From: Lachnospiraceae bacterium UBA2734
Lineage (GTDB): Bacteria; Bacillota; Clostridia; Lachnospirales; Lachnospiraceae
Assembly (NCBI GenBank): GCA_002353635.1
Contig: DEKA01000012.1
Location: 111,452 to 149,429 of the forward strand
Reading direction: 5' to 3'
DNA length: 37,978 nt
In this document: piece after piece, positions 33,728-37,978 of the stretch
Layout of the letters: every line of letters starts with the position of its first letter
How positions within the stretch are numbered: position 1 is the first letter of the stretch
Notes under the pieces: model-generated
The model's database searches: none
What the model was told of the DNA's origin: nothing
The model's input: only the letters and a program-made list of their open reading frames with translations
Program-made: the position numbers and the translations under genes

Positions 33728-34417
33728 GTGGGAGAAATACTGCGCATGCAGAACATCTGCAAGGACTACGTCATGGGTGACGAAATCCAGCATGTTCTGA
33801 AGAATATAGATCTGACCGTGGACGAGGGAGAGTTCCTGGCGGTCCTTGGGCCTTCGGGTTCCGGTAAGTCCACGCTCATGAATATCATAGGGTGTCTCGA
33901 TGTACCGACATCGGGTGACTACTGGCTGGACGGTCTGCACGTCGCCGACGAGGACGAGAAGACACTGGCGAGGATCAGAAACCAGAGGATCGGCTTTATT
34001 TTCCAGTCGTTTTATCTTCTGCAGAAGCAGACGGCGTTTCAGAATGTGGAACTTCCGCTCCTCTATGCCAATGCATCTGCAAAGGAGAGGAGAGAGCGGA
34101 CGGAGGAGGTCCTGAAGCTCGTCGGCCTTGGCGACAAGATGGATCATTACCCGAGCCAGCTCTCCGGCGGCCAGCAGCAGAGGGTTGCCATCGCGAGGGC
34201 TATTGCAAACCGCCCTTCTATATTATTGGCAGATGAGCCGACGGGAGCGCTCGATCAGCACACCGGCGCACAGGTTATGGAACTGTTCGAGAATCTCCAC
34301 GAGGAGGGGAATACGATCATCATGATCACGCACGATGCCAAGATTGCCTCGCACGCCTCCCGCATTGTGAAAATCCTGGACGGCTGCATTTCGGAAGGAG
34401 CGGTAGAAGATGCCTGA
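33728..34417 (+). CDS. MacB/LolD-type ABC transporter ATP-binding protein
   Basis: 229-aa ATPase that powers the adjacent exporter. Walker A GPSGSGKST, Q-loop FIFQSFYLL, signature LSGGQQQR, Walker B ILLADEPTGALD and H-loop MITHD are all intact. I choose the GTG at 33728: TTTTGGAG lies 7 bases upstream and the resulting start, MGEILRMQNICKDY, fits the family. An ATG at 33746 would remove the first strand. It overlaps the permease gene by 8 bases. Confidence 0.92.
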   Translation: MGEILRMQNICKDYVMGDEIQHVLKNIDLTVDEGEFLAVLGPSGSGKSTLMNIIGCLDVPTSGDYWLDGLHVADEDEKTLARIRNQRIGFIFQSFYLLQKQTAFQNVELPLLYANASAKERRERTEEVLKLVGLGDKMDHYPSQLSGGQQQRVAIARAIANRPSILLADEPTGALDQHTGAQVMELFENLHEEGNTIIMITHDAKIASHASRIVKILDGCISEGAVEDA

Positions 34418-35657
34418 TCAAAACATAAAAATGAAGGGCAAAGAGCGCCGCACCAACCCCGTGAGTTCGTTCCTGCTCCTGACTGGCCAGAGCGTGAAGA
34501 TGTCCCTCGAGAATGTCATGGCCAACAAGATGCGCTCCTTCCTTACCATGCTGGGCATTATGATCGGCGTGGCCTCCGTCATCGGCCTCATCACGATTGT
34601 GAGCGGAGCGACGAGCAGCATCATGTCGGATATGATGGGGCTTGGTGCCAACTCACTGCAGCTGAGTGCGCAGGGAACGGACATCCATCCCGGCCTTCTT
34701 GAAGATGACATGGACCAGCTGCGGAAGATCAAGGGTGTGACAGCTGTTTCGCCGTCTGTTTCCACGACGACGGACACCGTTTTTAATGGGGACATCGCCA
34801 AGGATACACTCGTCAATGGAACGGATCCGATCTATTTCAAGAGCGCGCAGGTTGAGCTCCTCAGCGGCAGGATTTTCGGGGACAGCGACAGCGACGGCAA
34901 TACCAATGTGGCCGTTGTGGACAAAACCTTTGTACAAAAAGCTCTGTCGGGACATGGGAAGATCGGCACGAAGTTTCTGCTGGATGGCTACGAGTACCAG
35001 CTGATCGGCATCATGAAGCCGAAGGACTCCATGACGCAGGACACATGGAACAATACGGGGACGGTCTATGTGCCTTATAAAAACGTGCTGCGCATGATGA
35101 ACAAGTATTATGTATCCGGTGCAGATATTTATTATGATTCGTCCATCAATGCCAGTGTTATCGAGCAGCAGGTCCGGAACAGGCTGGACAACATCTTTTC
35201 CCACAAAAAGGGCGCTTATACGATTTTCAATATGCAGAGTCTCCAGGAGATGATGCAGCAGACGGAGCAGACACTTAGCCTTATGCTGGGCGGCATCGCC
35301 TCGATTGCGCTTCTTGTTGGCGGCATCGGCATCATGAACATGATGCTCGTCTCTGTGACGGAGAGAACGAGAGAGATCGGCCTTCGGAAAGCCCTCGGCG
35401 CAGAGCCCTCACGGATCCAGCTCCAGTTTCTCTCAGAATCGGTGATCCTATCGCTTACGGGCGGCGCGATCGGCATTGTAATCGGACTCCTGATCGCTTT
35501 TATCGGCTCGAAGGCCCTGAAAACAGCCTTTCAGATCTCCTACCCGGCAATTCTGATCGGCGCGGGATTCTCGATCGCGGTCGGCATTATTTTCGGATGG
35601 ATGCCGGCGAGGAGAGCCAGCCGTTTGAATCCGATCGATGCGCTGCGGTCGGAGTGA
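34410..35657 (+). CDS. MacB-like ABC transporter permease (FtsX type)
   Basis: 415 aa. One transmembrane helix near residue 45-70 (MRSFLTMLGIMIGVASVIGL), a large extracytoplasmic MacB_PCD-like domain (about 75-275), then three C-terminal helices with the conserved NMMLVSVTERTREIGLRKALGA loop split here as GGIGIMNMMLVSVTERTREI and GLRKALGAEPSRI. It starts 8 bases before the ATPase stop, so the two are translationally coupled. Together with the HlyD-like adaptor it forms a complete exporter; the cargo is unknown. Possible cargo or partner is the secreted protein 230 bases downstream, but nothing proves this. Confidence 0.92.
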   Translation: MPDQNIKMKGKERRTNPVSSFLLLTGQSVKMSLENVMANKMRSFLTMLGIMIGVASVIGLITIVSGATSSIMSDMMGLGANSLQLSAQGTDIHPGLLEDDMDQLRKIKGVTAVSPSVSTTTDTVFNGDIAKDTLVNGTDPIYFKSAQVELLSGRIFGDSDSDGNTNVAVVDKTFVQKALSGHGKIGTKFLLDGYEYQLIGIMKPKDSMTQDTWNNTGTVYVPYKNVLRMMNKYYVSGADIYYDSSINASVIEQQVRNRLDNIFSHKKGAYTIFNMQSLQEMMQQTEQTLSLMLGGIASIALLVGGIGIMNMMLVSVTERTREIGLRKALGAEPSRIQLQFLSESVILSLTGGAIGIVIGLLIAFIGSKALKTAFQISYPAILIGAGFSIAVGIIFGWMPARRASRLNPIDALRSE

Positions 35658-35886
35658 TGAGGAGCGTGTGCAGCCGGAGAGAAATTATATATCGCTGACG
35701 GGCAAGGGTAATAATGTAGAGCCCATGAGATAGGGCGGCACAGGAAAATAAGCTATTAAAAATCCGTTAATGACAGGATCCATGATATTGTTCTGAAAAG
35801 AATAATACGAACGGATAATCATACAAACGGATGATCGGAAGGAAAGCTGCGGACTTGAAATCACTGCAGTAAAGGAGAGCGGCAGG
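35658..35886. other. Intergenic leader of the secreted-protein gene
   Basis: No gene seen. GGGC and GCCC blocks around 35700-35736 could pair in alternative ways. A weak promoter-like TTCTGA-N17-GATAAT lies near 35792-35820. AGGAGAGCGGCAGG at the end serves the next start codon. Confidence 0.35.
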
Positions 35887-36597
35887 ATGAATGACACGAC
35901 AATGGATGAAAACGGGATGAATAAGATGAAAAGAAAAAATAAGAAGAGCAGAGTACTCTCATTTTTCGGGACGGCCGCTGCTGTCCTGACTGCAGGCATT
36001 CTTTTGGGGACGATTGCCGCACCGGCCGAGGTGCAGGCGGCACCCGCATACAATTCCAAATACACGCAGACAATCTCAATGCAGGAACTGATGCTCCCTG
36101 CCTTGAAAAACAAGTGGAATAATGGAAATCTGCAGGCGGAGCAGATCAAACAGGCGATGCGCTTTGACCAGATGGACCAGAAGGATGTGATGAAGCTGGT
36201 GTCGCAGGGCGTCACGATCCCGGCAGATGGGCTGAAGAAGCTCGCGGACGAGGGAATGATCACCCGCTACCTGTACAAGTTCCTCTCCGGAGAGCCATAT
36301 GAACCGAAGGATTTCGAGGGCGTCTTTGATGCAGCGTACTACTACGGCGCTAATCCTGACCTCATGGCCGCCGGCATCCCTTATGATGAAAATACGCTCT
36401 TCCAGCACTTTCTGACCCAGGGCATGGCGCAGGGAAGAGTGGCGAGCGCAGAGTTCAACCCGCAGATCTTCCGGGCCAATTATCCGAAGATGACGAAGGA
36501 TGTAGACAATGCGACGCTCTATGTGATGTACCTCATCTACGGCAAGGATGATAAACTCGTCGCGGATCATCTGCTGAAGAGTGCGGCAAAGAACTGA
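35887..36597 (+). CDS. Secreted protein with FDAxYY...NPDL-type repeat
   Basis: 236 aa. A long positively charged n-region (RKNKKSR), a hydrophobic stretch (about 22-43) and an AxA-like site (EVQA-AP, about 51-52) give a Sec signal peptide, so the mature part is outside the cell. The C-terminal ~60 residues (about 147-205) show the pattern FDAAYYYGANPDL followed by HFLTQGMAQGR and FNPQIFRANYP, a motif seen as short tandem units in many exported and cell-wall-linked proteins; its role is unknown to me. No sorting signal or catalytic motif is visible. ATG follows GAGCGGCAGG. Neighbours are a MacAB-like exporter upstream and UDP-glucose dehydrogenase downstream. Confidence 0.8.
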   Translation: MNDTTMDENGMNKMKRKNKKSRVLSFFGTAAAVLTAGILLGTIAAPAEVQAAPAYNSKYTQTISMQELMLPALKNKWNNGNLQAEQIKQAMRFDQMDQKDVMKLVSQGVTIPADGLKKLADEGMITRYLYKFLSGEPYEPKDFEGVFDAAYYYGANPDLMAAGIPYDENTLFQHFLTQGMAQGRVASAEFNPQIFRANYPKMTKDVDNATLYVMYLIYGKDDKLVADHLLKSAAKN

Positions 36598-36701
36598 AGG
36601 AATACCGACCTTATTGTCAGACACAGGCACCCGATATGTCCGTGTGCTGAAAGTGAGCGTCAAAACGTCGTAGATTACAAACAATCACAAGTTTAATACG
36701 A

Positions 36702-36750
36702 AGCAGCAGGTATGTTATTAACAGCAACATATCTACTGCTTTTTCTTCTT
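36702..36750 (+). terminator. Terminator upstream of the HTH-Ugd gene
   Basis: AGCAG (36702-36706), mismatch, AGGTATGTT (36708-36716), 9-base loop, AACATATCT (36726-36734), mismatch, CTGCT (36736-36740), then TTTTCTTCTT. It could end the secreted-protein transcript or act as an attenuator in a longer HTH-Ugd leader. Confidence 0.72.
36711..36730. repeat. 20-bp dyad repeat, copy 1
   Basis: TATGTTATTAACAGCAACAT, 18 of 20 bases identical to 36832-36851; each copy has inverted ends ATGTT...AACAT. This copy lies within the terminator stem-loop. Confidence 0.6.
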
Positions 36751-36831
36751 GTAAAAACTGGTATCTGCGCTTATGATAAGCCATATGCAGGCATTGCACG
36801 CCTATCTATATAGACGGATCTCTAATCACTT

Positions 36832-36851
36832 TATGTTATTAATAACAACAT
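36832..36851. promoter_or_regulatory. 20-bp dyad repeat, copy 2: candidate operator
   Basis: TATGTTATTAATAACAACAT contains a perfect 12-bp palindrome GTTATTAATAAC. It ends 21 bases before the HTH-Ugd ATG and is directly followed by a TATACA -10 candidate (36853-36858), so a bound protein would block transcription. I infer it is an operator for the HTH domain encoded next. Confidence 0.55.
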
Positions 36852-36872
36852 TATACAAAATGGGGGATTGTT

Positions 36873-37978
36873 ATGGGGATAATTGTTGAGAAAAGGCTTT
36901 CTTCACTGATCGCAGAGAAGAGAAAAGAAAAGAAGCTGACACAGCAGGAGCTGGCAGATGCCGCCGGCATGAACCGGACGATGCTAAGTCACTTGGAGCA
37001 GGGAAGCTATGTGCCCTCCCTTCAGCAGCTCAATGCACTCTGCGATGTTCTCGGCCTGACCGTGAAGGATCTGGAGGAAGAGAAGGGGCACGGAGAAAAT
37101 CTGGCTCCGGTCTCACCGAAAAAGATCGCAGTCGCCGGCACCGGGTATGTAGGGCTCTCTATTGCGACGCTCCTTTCACAGCACAACCCTGTGACGGCAG
37201 TAGATATCATTCCGGAGAAGGTTGACCTCATCAACAAGAGAAAGTCCCCGATCCGTGATGAATATATTGAAAACTACCTTCGCGGGAAAGACCTTGACCT
37301 GACCGCGACAGCTGATGGCGCTGCGGCGTACAGGGACGCCGACTTCGTTGTCGTGGCTGCGCCGACCAACTACGATGCGCAGAAGAATTATTTTGATACT
37401 TCTGCAGTCGAGGACGTGATCCGACTTGTCCTCTCCGTGAACCAGCGTGCTTATATCGTGATTAAGTCGACGATCCCTGTCGGCTACACGAAGGCAGTGA
37501 GAGAGAAGTTCCATACCGACCGTATCCTGTTCAGCCCTGAATTCCTGCGGGAGTCCAAGGCACTCTATGACAACCTCTATCCGTCCCGGATCATCGTCGG
37601 CACAGATCCTGCAGATCCCGCATGTGTCAAGGCTGCGCATGAGTTTGCGTCGCTCCTTCAGGAGGGGGCCGTCAAGAAGAACATTGACACCCTCTTCATG
37701 GGCTTCACTGAAGCAGAGGCCGTCAAGCTCTTTGCCAATACCTACCTTGCCCTTCGTGTATCCTACTTCAATGAACTGGACACCTACGCAGAATCAAAGG
37801 GTCTGAACACGCGGGAGATCATCGAGGGCGTCTGCCTCGATCCCCGCATCGGCACCCACTACAACAACCCCTCCTTCGGCTATGGCGGAGACTGCCTCCC
37901 CAAGGACACTAAGCAACTGCTGGCCAACTATGCCGATGTGCCCGAAAATCTCATCCAGGCCATCGTCGACAGCAACCG
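36873..37978 (+). CDS. ugd: XRE helix-turn-helix fused to UDP-glucose 6-dehydrogenase (3' end cut by window)
   Basis: Open frame from ATG 36873 (GGGGGA 5 bases upstream) to the window edge: 368 codons, no stop. Residues about 7-66 are an XRE-type HTH (KLTQQELADAAGMNRTMLSHLEQGSYVPS, given here as KLTQQELADAAGMNR and TMLSHLEQGSYVPS). A short charged linker (67-82) leads to a HasB-like UDP-glucose dehydrogenase from about 83: Rossmann GTGYVGLS (89-96), KSTIPVGYT, SPEFLRESKALYDNLYPSR, KLFANTYLALRV, and the catalytic Cys in GYGGDCLPKDT. The enzyme makes UDP-glucuronate from UDP-glucose with NAD. About 80-100 C-terminal residues lie outside. No internal start codon with a ribosome site precedes the enzyme part, so a true fusion is likely. 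Standard Ugd lacks the HTH. Confidence 0.9.
   Translation, partial: MGIIVEKRLSSLIAEKRKEKKLTQQELADAAGMNRTMLSHLEQGSYVPSLQQLNALCDVLGLTVKDLEEEKGHGENLAPVSPKKIAVAGTGYVGLSIATLLSQHNPVTAVDIIPEKVDLINKRKSPIRDEYIENYLRGKDLDLTATADGAAAYRDADFVVVAAPTNYDAQKNYFDTSAVEDVIRLVLSVNQRAYIVIKSTIPVGYTKAVREKFHTDRILFSPEFLRESKALYDNLYPSRIIVGTDPADPACVKAAHEFASLLQEGAVKKNIDTLFMGFTEAEAVKLFANTYLALRVSYFNELDTYAESKGLNTREIIEGVCLDPRIGTHYNNPSFGYGGDCLPKDTKQLLANYADVPENLIQAIVDSN

Noticed and set aside
35690..35740. Possible riboswitch in the GGGC/GCCC-rich leader of the secreted-protein gene
   Set aside because: Pairing is short and ambiguous and no known aptamer core is recognisable; kept only as an intergenic note.
1..37978. rRNA, tRNA, CRISPR, insertion sequence, prophage or toxin-antitoxin genes
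   Set aside because: I read both strands for them and saw no supporting sequence; the lone HTH domain at the right edge is continuous with Ugd, not a free antitoxin or phage repressor.

Overview
The window looks like chromosomal DNA from a Gram-positive, anaerobic, carbohydrate-using member of the Clostridia, most likely Lachnospiraceae-like; this is an inference from gene content, not from a search. Supporting signs are strong GGAGG-type ribosome binding sites, sigma-A promoters (TTGACA-N17-TATCAT before leuS), compact U-run terminators, RNase Y, YitT, UPF0340 and SpoVB-like proteins, an AgrC/AgrA-like GHKL/LytTR pair, and a domain-swapped GH3 beta-glucosidase of the kind known from Butyrivibrio and Ruminococcus. 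I see no rRNA, tRNA, CRISPR array, transposase or phage gene.

Layout. 1-2800 (minus strand): aroA and tyrA. 2866-12441 (plus): leuS, an EF-G paralogue, a YitT membrane protein, rny, a Nudix hydrolase and DAHP synthase, mostly separate units with their own promoters and terminators. 12558-17534: glgA, a SpoVB/MurJ-type flippase, an EamA transporter and a UPF0340 protein. 17643-21685: rfbA, rfbD, then a LytTR response regulator overlapping rfbD by one base and, past a terminator, its GHKL histidine kinase. 21814-27974: a cytosolic GH3 beta-glucosidase, a GtrA-like membrane protein and a membrane-anchored GH3 with swapped domain order. 28221-31606: a tightly coupled trio of HxxxDG acyltransferase, zinc-ribbon/membrane protein (DUF6320-like) and pectin-acetylesterase/Notum-type hydrolase. 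31967-35657: a MacAB-like three-gene exporter. 35887-36597: a secreted protein. 36873 to the window edge: an unfinished gene in which an XRE helix-turn-helix is fused to a HasB-type UDP-glucose dehydrogenase.

How the parts fit. The left half is housekeeping, with three aromatic-pathway enzymes (AroA, TyrA, DAHP synthase). The right half is dominated by sugar nucleotides, glycans and the cell surface: dTDP-rhamnose enzymes, flippase, GtrA, two GH3 enzymes, acyl transfer/esterase chemistry, an exporter and UDP-glucuronate synthesis. Two regulatory ideas can be read from the DNA. First, a full-consensus LytTR double site lies inside the terminator region between the kinase gene and the GH3 gene, suggesting that this two-component system controls the beta-glucosidase. 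Second, the HTH-Ugd fusion is preceded by two near-identical 20-bp dyad elements, one touching its likely promoter, suggesting that the enzyme may regulate its own gene.
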